Of a stretch of DNA of 14,080 bases, positions 1 through 5,838 are shown piece after piece. Numbering within the stretch: position 1 is the first letter of the stretch; each line of letters begins with the position of its first letter. The position numbers and the translations under genes were made by a program. The notes under the pieces were generated by a model. The model saw only the letters and a list, made by a program, of their open reading frames with translations, was not told the DNA's origin and searched no databases. Source of the stretch: Chloroflexota bacterium (GTDB lineage Bacteria > Chloroflexota > Dehalococcoidia > DSTF01 > JACRBR01); NCBI GenBank assembly GCA_016213125.1, contig JACRBR010000154.1:1-14080 (forward strand). Reading direction: 5' to 3'.

Positions 1-91
1 CCGGCTCGTTCGGCACGATGCCGAACACGGCCTCGTCCACCTCGATGGTCTCGACCTCTTTGCCTGTCGCGGCGTGAACTGCCAGTTTCAT
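1..91 (-). CDS. rplD: 50S ribosomal protein L4, N-terminal fragment
   Basis: Large-subunit protein that binds 23S rRNA domain I near the exit tunnel; in enterobacteria it also represses its own S10 operon. Only the first 30 codons are inside the window. The translation starts MKLAVHAATGKEVETIEVDE and continues through FGIVPNEP, matching the usual L4 opening with its tip to the first helix. The ATG at 89-91 lies 5 nt beyond the rplC stop, so translation is probably coupled; the upstream purines are a weak ribosome binding site. Identity rests on this short segment plus the canonical rpsJ-rplC-rplD order. The gene is cut by the window edge, not broken. Confidence 0.88.
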   Translation of the reverse strand, partial: MKLAVHAATGKEVETIEVDEAVFGIVPNEP

Positions 92-96
92 CGCCA

Positions 97-738
97 CTAC
101 TTCTTCGCGCTCTTGCGCTGCTTCTTCGCCACCGTCACGGTGACCGTCGCGTTCGTCGCGCCCGGGACGGCGCCGGCCAGCAGCAGCAGGCCCTTCGCCT
201 CGTCCTTCGCGATCACCTTCAGGTTCTTTGCGGTCACCTGGGCCGCGCCCATGTGTCCGGCCATCTTCTGGCCCTTCAATACGCGCCCCGGCGTCGTGCC
301 CGACCCGATCGAACCGGGCGCCCGGTGCCGGTCCGACTGGCCGTGCGTCTTCGGCCCGCCGTGGAAGCCGTGGCGCCGCACGCCACCGGCGAACCCGCGC
401 CCCCGTGACTTCGCCGTCACGTCGACGAGGTCTCCCTCGCTGAATAGTTCGATGCCGACCTTGTCGCCGACGGTGTACTCGCCGTCGCCCAGGAGCTTGA
501 ACTCCTTCAACATCTGGAAGTCGCCCAGCTTCTTGAAGTGGCCGCGCATCGGCTTGTTGCTGCGCTTTTTCGCGCCGTACGCCACTTGGACGGCCTCGTA
601 GCCTTCCTTCGCGGACGTCTTCACCTGCATGACGACAACCGGCCCGGCCTCGACGACGGTCACCGCGTGCACCACGCCGTGTTCGTCGAACACCTGGGTC
701 ATCCCCAGCTTCTTGCCAATGAGCCCTTCCAACGCCAT
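97..738 (-). CDS. rplC: 50S ribosomal protein L3
   Basis: Primary 23S rRNA binding protein with a loop reaching towards the peptidyl transferase centre. The 213-residue product starts MALEGLIGKKLGMTQVFDE, the standard bacterial L3 N-terminus. It contains the long extension with RGRGFAGGVRRHGFHGGPKT and RHRAPGSIGSGTTPGRV, followed by QKMAGHMG; length is typical. The position held by the PrmB-methylated glutamine in E. coli L3 reads Gly-Ser here, which is common outside Proteobacteria. The start ATG is preceded by AGGAC about 5 nt away. The gene is 19 nt downstream of rpsJ and 5 nt upstream of rplD, so it is part of one transcript. Confidence 0.97.
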   Translation of the reverse strand: MALEGLIGKKLGMTQVFDEHGVVHAVTVVEAGPVVVMQVKTSAKEGYEAVQVAYGAKKRSNKPMRGHFKKLGDFQMLKEFKLLGDGEYTVGDKVGIELFSEGDLVDVTAKSRGRGFAGGVRRHGFHGGPKTHGQSDRHRAPGSIGSGTTPGRVLKGQKMAGHMGAAQVTAKNLKVIAKDEAKGLLLLAGAVPGATNATVTVTVAKKQRKSAKK

Positions 739-757
739 CTCTGTCCTGCCCGCGCTC

Positions 758-1066
758 CTACAACTTGATCTCGATGTCCACGCCGGACGCCAGCTGCAGC
801 CGCATCAACGTGTCCACCGTCTTTGACGTCGGCTCCAATATGTCGATGAGGCGCTTGTGCGTCCGAACCTCGAACTGCTCCTGCGAGTCCTTGTCGATGA
901 ACGGCGACCGGATCACGCAGAACTTCTTGATCTCGGTCGGCAGCGGGATCGGCCCGGCTACGGCCGCGCCCGTGCGTTCAGCCGCTTCGACGATCTGCGC
1001 CGCCGATTGGTCGAGGATGCGGTGGTCGAACGCCTTGAGCCGGATCCGGATCTTCTGCCTGGCCAT
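758..1066 (-). CDS. rpsJ: 30S ribosomal protein S10 (NusE)
   Basis: Small-subunit head protein; as NusE it also links ribosomes to NusG and the antitermination complex. The 102-residue product has the full family pattern: KIRIRLKAFDHRILDQSA at the N-terminus, GPIPLPT (around 39-45), RSPFIDKDSQEQFEVRTHKR in the middle and ASGVDIEIKL at the end. The ATG at 1064-1066 gives the normal N-terminus, although its Shine-Dalgarno signal is weak. It follows fusA directly with a 47-nt gap. In most bacteria with a joined str-S10 cluster this slot is occupied by tuf, so the junction here is unusual. Confidence 0.97.
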   Translation of the reverse strand: MARQKIRIRLKAFDHRILDQSAAQIVEAAERTGAAVAGPIPLPTEIKKFCVIRSPFIDKDSQEQFEVRTHKRLIDILEPTSKTVDTLMRLQLASGVDIEIKL

Positions 1067-1085
1067 ACTCGACTGCTTTCTCAGT

Positions 1086-1103
1086 GGCGCGAACCGCCGC
1101 GCC
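1086..1103 (-). other. GC hairpin in the fusA-rpsJ gap
   Basis: In the leftward transcript GGCGCG and CGCGCC form a perfect 6-bp stem with a GCGGTT loop, and AG/CU can pair outside a C-A mismatch. It fills much of the 47-nt gap between the fusA stop and the rpsJ start. No U-run follows, so it is not a standard terminator; it could be a processing or stability element. Confidence 0.4.
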
Positions 1104-1113
1104 GCTACATTCC

Positions 1114-3222
1114 TTACACGCCGGCGCGCACGACTCGCTTGCCGCGCGTCCCCAGCACTTTCTCCGCCTCGTTCCGAGGCACTTCTTCGTAGTGATCGAA
1201 CTCCATGCTGTAGCTCGCGCGCCCCTGCGTCATCGAGCGCAAGTCCGTAGCATAGCCGAACGTCGTTGCCAGCGGAATGAACGCGCGCACGACCTTCAGC
1301 GGCCCGCGCTGCTCGGAATCCTGCACTTCTCCGCGGCGCTTGGACACGTCACCCAGCACATCACCGAAGAAGTCCTCCGGCGTGCTGATCTCCACCTTCA
1401 TCACCGGTTCCATCAGCACCGGGTCGGCTCGCTCCATCGCCGCCTGGAACGCCATCGAGCCGGCGGTCTTAAACGCCATCTCGCTCGAGTCGACGTCGTG
1501 ATAGTCGCCGCCCAGCAGCGTTACGCGCACGTCGATCACCGGGTAGCCGCCCAGGATGCCGCTCTCCAGCGCACCCTTCACACCCTGTTCCACCGGCTTG
1601 ATGAACTCGCGCGGGATCTCGCCGCCGACGACCGCGTCGACGAACTCGAACCCCGTCCCACGGTCCAGTGGCTCGATCTCGATGCGCGCCACCCCGAACT
1701 GGCCGCGGCCGCCCGACTGGCGCACGAAGCGGCCTTCCGCCTTCGCGGATTTTCGGATCGCCTCTTTGTACGCCACTTCCGGCCGGCCCACATTGGCCTC
1801 GACGCGGAACTCGCGCTTCATGCGGTCCACGATTACGTCCAGGTGCAGTTCGCCCATCCCGGAGATGATGGTCTGGCCGGTGTCCTGGTCGAACCGCATG
1901 CGGAACGAAGGATCCTCCTCGGAAAGCTTTACCAGGGCCTCGCCCATGCGGTCCTGGTCGTCCTTGGTCTTCGGCTCGACAGCGATGTGGATGACGGGTT
2001 CAGGGAAGGTGATCGATTCAAGGATGACGGGCGCCTTCGCGTCGCAGAGCGTGTCGCCGGTTGTCGTTTCCTTCAGGCCCATGGCGGCGATGCCGCCCGC
2101 GCCTACTTCTTCGACGTCCTCGCGATGGTTCGCGTGCATTTGCATGATGCGGCTCACGCGTTCGTTCTTCTGGCGCGTGGAGTTGTACACCTGCGAGCCG
2201 GTCCTCAACTTGCCGCTGTACACGCGGAAATAGCACAGCCGGCCCATGTGCGGGTCGGCCACGATCTTGAACGCGAGCGCGGAGAACGGCTCCTCGTCGC
2301 TGGGCTTGCGCAACAGCTCGCCGCCGGTCTTTGGGTCGAGGCCGACAAGCGGGGGAACGTCGTCGGGTGACGGCAGGTACTCGATGACGGCATCCAGGAG
2401 GAGTTGCACGCCCTTGTTCTTCAGCGCGCTGCCGCACAGGATCGGCGCCACGGTGATGTCTTTGTTCTCGGTCGAGAGCGCGGCGCGCCGGACGGCGGTG
2501 TGGATCTCGTGCGACGTCAGCTTATGACCTTCGATGTAGCTGATCATCACCTGCTCGTCGACTTCGCCCAAGGCCTCCATCATCTTGTCGTGCCATTCGT
2601 CGGCCAGCTTCCGGTACTCCTCCGGGATCTCGACGAGTTCTGGCGGATCGTCACGCTCCCCGGTGAACGTCCACGCCTTCATCTCCACCAGATCGATGAC
2701 GCCGGCAAAGCCCGCCTCGGAGCCCATCGGGATCTGGATCGGGATCGGCTTCGCGCCCAGCCGCTCGACGATCATGTCCAGCGTGCGCCAGTAGTCGGCG
2801 CCCATCCGGTCCATCTTGTTCACGAAGCAGATGCGCGGCACCCGGTACTTGTCCGCCTGCCGCCAGACTGTCTCGGACTGCGGCTCCACTCCGGCCACGG
2901 CGTCGAACACCACCACGCCACCGTCCAGCACTCGCAGGCTGCGCTCCACCTCGACCGTGAAGTCGACGTGCCCGGGTGTGTCGATGATGTTGATCTGGTG
3001 GTCTTTCCACTCGGCCGTCGTCGCGGCCGCCGTGATCGTGATGCCGCGCTCTTGCTCCTGCGGCATCCAGTCCATCACGGCCGTGCCTTCGTGCACCTCG
3101 CCGATCTTGTAGGTCCGGCCGGTGTAATAAAGGATGCGCTCGGTCACGGTCGTCTTACCCGCATCGATGTGGGCGATGATGCCGATATTCCGGATGCGCT
3201 CGATTGGTATTGTTCTCGCCAT
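1114..3222 (-). CDS. fusA: Translation elongation factor G
   Basis: GTPase that drives translocation of tRNA and mRNA and helps ribosome recycling. The 702-residue product starts MARTIPIERIRNIGIIAHID. G motifs are all visible: AHIDAGKTT (17-25), the GITI switch segment, DTPGH, NKMD and a GSA motif. Domain II (FKIVADPHMGRLCYFRVYSG) and the C-terminal domains (GGRGQFG, GGEIPREFIKPVEQG, SMTQGRASYSMEF) follow. The frame is open for 27 codons upstream, but the ATG at 3220-3222 is chosen: it gives the family N-terminus and has AGGA just ahead of it. It sits 146 nt after rpsG. EF-Tu is not encoded downstream as it normally is. Confidence 0.97.
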   Translation of the reverse strand: MARTIPIERIRNIGIIAHIDAGKTTVTERILYYTGRTYKIGEVHEGTAVMDWMPQEQERGITITAAATTAEWKDHQINIIDTPGHVDFTVEVERSLRVLDGGVVVFDAVAGVEPQSETVWRQADKYRVPRICFVNKMDRMGADYWRTLDMIVERLGAKPIPIQIPMGSEAGFAGVIDLVEMKAWTFTGERDDPPELVEIPEEYRKLADEWHDKMMEALGEVDEQVMISYIEGHKLTSHEIHTAVRRAALSTENKDITVAPILCGSALKNKGVQLLLDAVIEYLPSPDDVPPLVGLDPKTGGELLRKPSDEEPFSALAFKIVADPHMGRLCYFRVYSGKLRTGSQVYNSTRQKNERVSRIMQMHANHREDVEEVGAGGIAAMGLKETTTGDTLCDAKAPVILESITFPEPVIHIAVEPKTKDDQDRMGEALVKLSEEDPSFRMRFDQDTGQTIISGMGELHLDVIVDRMKREFRVEANVGRPEVAYKEAIRKSAKAEGRFVRQSGGRGQFGVARIEIEPLDRGTGFEFVDAVVGGEIPREFIKPVEQGVKGALESGILGGYPVIDVRVTLLGGDYHDVDSSEMAFKTAGSMAFQAAMERADPVLMEPVMKVEISTPEDFFGDVLGDVSKRRGEVQDSEQRGPLKVVRAFIPLATTFGYATDLRSMTQGRASYSMEFDHYEEVPRNEAEKVLGTRGKRVVRAGV

Positions 3223-3326
3223 GTTTCCTGTTCTGCCCGGAACGAACTTCCGCTCGTCCCCTGTCTCTTGCCGCCGTGCCCTCTCCGGGCATCCTGCTGG
3301 CAAGATGAACCGCCGGAGATACTCTC

Positions 3327-3355
3327 ATCGCCGGCGGCGATCCGCTCGAAAGCGG
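3327..3355 (-). other. Two hairpins in the rpsG-fusA spacer, one UUCG-capped
   Basis: In the leftward RNA, CCGCU-UUCG-AGCGG (3342-3355) is a 5-bp stem closed by a UUCG tetraloop. Directly after it, ATCGCC-GCC-GGCGAT (3327-3341) forms a 6-bp stem; the two share the base at the boundary region but can form one after the other. They begin 13 nt after the rpsG stop. There is no following U-tract. The rest of the 146-nt spacer (3223-3368) holds the fusA ribosome binding site and nothing else I can name. Confidence 0.4.
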
Positions 3356-3368
3356 TGCTGCTAACTCT

Positions 3369-3839
3369 TTACCACCGATAGTGGACGAACGCCCGGTTCG
3401 CCTCTGCCATGCGGTGGGTGTCTTCCCGCTTCTTGATCGTGGCGCCCTGGCCGGTCGCCGCGTCCATGAACTCCGCTGCGAGCCGCTCCGCCATCGACCG
3501 ACCGCCGCGCGACCGCGCCGAGTTGAGCAGCCAGCGGATGGCCAGCGCCGTGCGCCGCTCCGCCCGGATGTCCACCGGGACCTGGTACGTGGCGCCGCCG
3601 ACGCGTCGCGGCTTCACTTCGATGGTCGGCGTCGCGTTCCGCAGCGCCTGGTCGAACGTGTCGATCGCCGGGCGGTGGGTGTTCTCTTCTACTTTCGCCA
3701 GCGCGTCGTACATGATGCGCTCTGCCGTGCTCTTCTTGCCGCGCTCCATGATCTTGTTCGTGAACATCGTCACGGTGCGGCTGCCGTACTTCATGTCCGG
3801 CAGGATCTCTCGCTTGAACTTCCGGGCTCGTCGCGGCAT
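3369..3839 (-). CDS. rpsG: 30S ribosomal protein S7
   Basis: Primary assembly protein of the 30S head, contacting the E site; in E. coli it represses the str operon by binding the rpsL-rpsG spacer. The 156-residue product starts MPRRARKFKREILPDMKYGS and contains KIMERGKKSTAERIMYDAL, the beta-hairpin stretch KPRRVGGATYQVPVDI and the terminal TIKKREDTHRMAEANRAFVHYRW, as in short-form S7. The open frame extends 37 codons upstream into the spacer, but the ATG at 3837-3839 gives the universal N-terminus. AAGGG lies 8 nt upstream. The 58-nt gap to rpsL holds a strong hairpin that may be its autoregulatory site. Confidence 0.97.
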   Translation of the reverse strand: MPRRARKFKREILPDMKYGSRTVTMFTNKIMERGKKSTAERIMYDALAKVEENTHRPAIDTFDQALRNATPTIEVKPRRVGGATYQVPVDIRAERRTALAIRWLLNSARSRGGRSMAERLAAEFMDAATGQGATIKKREDTHRMAEANRAFVHYRW

Positions 3840-3862
3840 CTCGTTACCCTTGTTCCGTACGA

Positions 3863-3880
3863 ACAGGTCTTCCGACCTGT
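3863..3880 (-). promoter_or_regulatory. GGAA-capped hairpin in the rpsL-rpsG spacer
   Basis: The leftward RNA reads ACAGGTC-GGAA-GACCTGT: a perfect 7-bp stem closed by a GNRA-type tetraloop, between the rpsL stop and the rpsG start. The 15-base core is repeated exactly in the rpsL leader at 4500-4514. In E. coli the equivalent spacer is the S7 feedback-control site. The structure here is seen directly; the regulatory role is inferred. Confidence 0.5.
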
Positions 3881-3897
3881 CCTCAGCTGACCGCTTA

Positions 3898-4308
3898 CTA
3901 CGCCTTCCGGGTTCCGTACTTGCTGCGTCCGCGCTTGCGGTTCGCCACACCCTGCGCGTCCAGCGCGCCCCGGATGATGTGGTACCGCACGCCCGGAAGA
4001 TCCTTCACACGCCCGCCGCGGATCAGAACCACGGAGTGCTCCTGCAGCGAGTGTCCCTCCCCGGGGATGTACGCCGTCACTTCGATGTGGTTCGTCAGCC
4101 GCACGCGCGCGATCTTGCGCAGTGCCGAGTTCGGCTTCTTCGGCGTCATCGTTCGCACCTGCGTGCAGACACCGCGCTTCTGCGGCGAACCCTTCCCGCG
4201 CATCGTCCTGTTCTTCAACGAGTTGAAGGTGAACCGAAGCGCAGGCGCCTTCGTCTTCTTTATGGCCTTCTTCCGGCCTTTGCGCACGAGTTGACTGATC
4301 GTCGGCAC
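3898..4308 (-). CDS. rpsL: 30S ribosomal protein S12
   Basis: Decoding-centre protein that affects accuracy and streptomycin response. The 136-residue product starts with (M)PTISQLVRKGRKKAIKK and has the Gram-positive-type insert (about residues 26-40) that makes it longer than E. coli S12. The functional loops CTQVRTMTPKKPNSALR and GGRVKDLPGVRYH keep the wild-type lysines, so no classic streptomycin-resistance change is seen; the Asp that RimO methylthiolates is present. The start is taken as GTG at 4306-4308, because AGGAG lies 7 nt upstream and the family sequence begins there. An ATG at 4320-4322 overlaps the Shine-Dalgarno and is less likely. It is the first gene of the cluster. Confidence 0.96.
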   Translation of the reverse strand: MPTISQLVRKGRKKAIKKTKAPALRFTFNSLKNRTMRGKGSPQKRGVCTQVRTMTPKKPNSALRKIARVRLTNHIEVTAYIPGEGHSLQEHSVVLIRGGRVKDLPGVRYHIIRGALDAQGVANRKRGRSKYGTRKA

Positions 4309-4315
4309 GCCGACT

Positions 4316-4320
4316 CTCCT
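4316..4320 (-). promoter_or_regulatory. Ribosome binding site selecting the rpsL GTG start
   Basis: AGGAG on the minus strand sits 7 nt before GTG 4306-4308. A 6-bp GCGA-capped hairpin (4324-4339) stops 3 nt upstream, so folding there could affect initiation. Confidence 0.75.
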
Positions 4321-4323
4321 CAT

Positions 4324-4339
4324 GGCACGTCGCCGTGCC
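4324..4339 (-). other. GCGA-capped hairpin next to the rpsL ribosome binding site
   Basis: The leftward RNA reads GGCACG-GCGA-CGTGCC: a perfect 6-bp stem with a GNRA tetraloop ending 3 nt before the Shine-Dalgarno sequence. It is close enough to be a translational control or stability element, though a function is only inferred. Confidence 0.45.
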
Positions 4340-4390
4340 GCTACAACTGACCCGCCGGTGAATCTCGCCAGACTCGACGACACCGCCCTG

Positions 4391-4421
4391 CTTTCGGGCG
4401 CACGAAAGGCCGGCAAGCCTT
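4391..4421 (-). other. Overlapping alternative hairpins in the rpsL leader
   Basis: Two inverted repeats share bases 4406-4408. AAGGC/GCCTT pairs across 4406-4421 with a 6-nt loop, and CTTTCG/CGAAAG pairs across 4391-4408 with a 6-nt loop. They cannot both form, which is the layout of a conformational switch, but both stems are short and neither ends in a U-run. Confidence 0.3.
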
Positions 4422-4490
4422 ATTGCTGAGCCAGTCCGGCGTGTCTGCTGCTCCCCGCTCGGGGCCAGCGGCCACATATGCCGGCCGTTG

Positions 4491-4520
4491 TCACTTTGGG
4501 GTCTTCCGACCTGTTTGTGA
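4491..4520 (-). promoter_or_regulatory. Second copy of the GGAA hairpin element in the rpsL leader
   Basis: Bases 4500-4514 repeat exactly the 15-base core ACAGGTCGGAAGACC found between rpsL and rpsG. Here the RNA can form GGTC-GGAA-GACC inside a symmetric 5x5 internal loop closed by an outer TCAC/GTGA stem. The stem is weaker than in the spacer copy, a pattern seen where a regulatory protein binds graded sites; this is inference. Confidence 0.45.
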
Positions 4521-4566
4521 AGCTGGCGCTACGATGCGCCCGGATCGGTGCCGGGTGCAACGCCCA

Positions 4567-4595
4567 ATCCTATCGACGGCCCGAGAAAGTGTCAA
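4567..4595 (-). promoter_or_regulatory. Sigma70-type promoter of the str-S10 cluster
   Basis: On the minus strand TTGACA (4590-4595, perfect -35) is followed by a 17-bp spacer and TAGGAT (4567-4572, -10). Transcription should start near 4560, giving a leader of roughly 250 nt before rpsL. This is the best promoter match in the window and fits a highly expressed ribosomal operon. Confidence 0.85.
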
Positions 4596-5056
4596 GGAAT
4601 CTCAGCTTCAACCTCTCCTCGGCGTCAATCGCGCCCTCGCGTCTGTTGCCTCCGCCGCCCGCGCCCGACAGCGAAATTGGCGAAAGTGATCTGGCGCGCT
4701 TGGAGATCGCACACCGCCCCGCCATGATCGCGATGCGGCGGTCCGTCTCATGTGCGGGGCCACTCCGCTAGCCGCCGGGCACCGCCCGCAAAAGGCAAAA
4801 GTGCCGAGCAATTGAATCTGGAGGCCCCAAGTGTGCCCCACCACCCGGAACGCGAGCGGAACGCCGAACCCAGGCCGATCCCGCGGCCTCGTCCCTGCCC
4901 GGGCGCCACGCGGGCTCACCAATTCCCGATTGGGGCGGCCCCCGAACCAACCAACACAACGTGAGGTCGAACCCGGCGCTTCGGTCTTTCGGGCCGCTCG
5001 CGCATCTCGCCAGCTCACCCGCGAAAAATCAACCAACAATCAAACGCCCCAGAACC
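4596..5056. other. Non-coding divergent region between the str cluster and lexA
   Basis: About 460 bases without a convincing gene. Open frames here do not look like proteins: they are low complexity, rich in Arg, Pro and Ala, and have no ribosome binding site. Its right end (about 5020-5045) is A/C-rich and could act as an upstream element for the lexA promoter. A small inverted repeat CCAAT-N5-ATTGG lies at 4919-4933. I see no tRNA, rRNA or repeat array. Confidence 0.5.
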
Positions 5057-5085
5057 TTGACAACGGCAGCCTCGACGCCTATGCT
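5057..5085 (+). promoter_or_regulatory. lexA promoter P1
   Basis: TTGACA (5057-5062), a 17-bp spacer and TATGCT (5080-5085) form a strong sigma70-type promoter with a predicted start near 5092. The LexA-box-like sequence falls at that start point, where bound repressor would block RNA polymerase. Confidence 0.78.
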
Positions 5086-5093
5086 CCCCGGTA

Positions 5094-5105
5094 GAACAGG
5101 CGTTT
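5094..5105 (+). promoter_or_regulatory. Putative LexA operator (SOS box)
   Basis: GAACAGGCGTTT matches the Gram-positive SOS box core GAAC-N4-GTTC at 7 of 8 fixed positions. It lies just downstream of the P1 -10 box and overlaps the P2 -35 box, a good place to control both. Autoregulation of lexA is general; this particular site is inferred from the match and position. Confidence 0.55.
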
Positions 5106-5131
5106 GAAACATACGGTTGGCGGATTATGAT
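5104..5131 (+). promoter_or_regulatory. lexA promoter P2
   Basis: TTGAAA (5104-5109), a 16-bp spacer and TATGAT (5126-5131) each match the consensus hexamers at 5 of 6 positions. The predicted start is near 5138, about 30 nt before the lexA ATG. Its -35 overlaps the LexA-like operator. Confidence 0.55.
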
Positions 5132-5169
5132 CATCCACCGGCCCTCGCCTGGAGGAAGGAGTCGGGCAT

Positions 5170-5802
5170 ATGAAGGGGCTGTCGGCGAAGCAGGAGAGCA
5201 TCCTGAAGTTCATGCGGGAGTTCATCGACGAACGCGACTACCCGCCCAGCATCCGCGACATCCAGGTCGGGTGCGACATCAGCTCCACCTCCGTCGTCGA
5301 CTACAACCTTAAGGCGCTCGAACAGAAGGGCTTTATCCGCCGCGACCGGGAGGTCTCCCGCGGCATCGAGGTCCTCGACGGCGGCCGCCGCCGCGCCCGC
5401 ACCGTGCCCGTGCCCATCATCGGCACCATCGCGGCCGGCCAGCCTATCCCGCTCCCGTCCCCCGACAACATCGACTTCGACAACGTCTTCGAGGCCACCG
5501 AGGACATGACCCGCGGCCGTGAGAACGTCTTCGCCCTGAAGGTCCGCGGCACCTCGATGATCGACGCACTCGTGAACGACGGCGACATCGTCATCCTCGA
5601 GCAGGCCTCAGCAGCCGACGATGGCGACATGGTCGCTGCCTGGCTCAAGAAGGAAAACGAGGCCACCCTCAAGAAGTTCTACCGCGAAGGCGACCGCGTC
5701 CGGCTCCAGCCGGCCAACAGCACCATGAAGCCCATCTTCACCTCCGCCGAGAACGTCGAGATCCAGGGAAAGGTGCTCGCCACGGTCGGCCGCCGCGACT
5801 GA
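5170..5802 (+). CDS. lexA: LexA repressor / autoprotease
   Basis: SOS transcriptional repressor that dimerises on operators and cleaves itself when RecA filaments form. The 210-residue product has an N-terminal winged helix-turn-helix (about 5-68: LSAKQESILKFMREFI, YPPSIRDIQ, STSVVDYNLKALEQKGFI) and a C-terminal S24 peptidase fold. The cleavage bond is Ala89-Gly90 in IAAGQPI. The catalytic dyad is Ser129 (in RGTSM) and Lys168 (in ATLKKF). The ATG at 5170 has GGAGGAAGGAG at 5151-5161. Length is typical. It diverges from the ribosomal cluster and converges on holA with 36 nt between the stops. All key residues are present, so it should be functional. Confidence 0.96.
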   Translation: MKGLSAKQESILKFMREFIDERDYPPSIRDIQVGCDISSTSVVDYNLKALEQKGFIRRDREVSRGIEVLDGGRRRARTVPVPIIGTIAAGQPIPLPSPDNIDFDNVFEATEDMTRGRENVFALKVRGTSMIDALVNDGDIVILEQASAADDGDMVAAWLKKENEATLKKFYREGDRVRLQPANSTMKPIFTSAENVEIQGKVLATVGRRD

Positions 5803-5838
5803 AACAACCAGACAATCAACCGGGACGGGCCGCGAGCA

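Noticed and set aside
1084..2370. Long plus-strand frames opposite fusA, mgtE, argG and rph (over 380 codons each)
   Set aside because: They mirror highly conserved genes on the other strand. Long antisense frames are expected where third positions are G/C; their translations are His/Arg/Asp-rich with no domains.
3223..3303. 27-codon N-terminal extension of EF-G
   Set aside because: The extension has no family similarity, while the ATG at 3222 has a good ribosome binding site and the universal EF-G start.
3851..3864. GTTC-N5-GAAC near rpsG as a possible LexA box
   Set aside because: The half sites are in the wrong order (GTTC...GAAC rather than GAAC...GTTC) and the spacing is 5, so it is more likely part of local RNA folding.
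3791..4477. Minus-strand frame of 228 codons over rpsL and its leader
   Set aside because: It is out of frame with the clearly conserved rpsL and rpsG and has Arg/Glu-rich, unstructured content, so it is a shadow.
4958..4985. GGTTCGA-like sequence on the minus strand, resembling a tRNA T-loop
   Set aside because: The flanking bases do not form the 5-bp T-stem, and no acceptor, D or anticodon arm can be placed around it.
4608..5039. Open frame of 143 codons on the minus strand in the divergent gap
   Set aside because: The translation is Arg/Ala/Gly-rich with no recognisable motif and has no ribosome binding site; it also runs through to the str promoter region. It looks like a chance frame in GC-rich DNA.
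5803..5838. Terminator between convergent lexA and holA
   Set aside because: The 36 bases contain no stem followed by a T-run on either strand.
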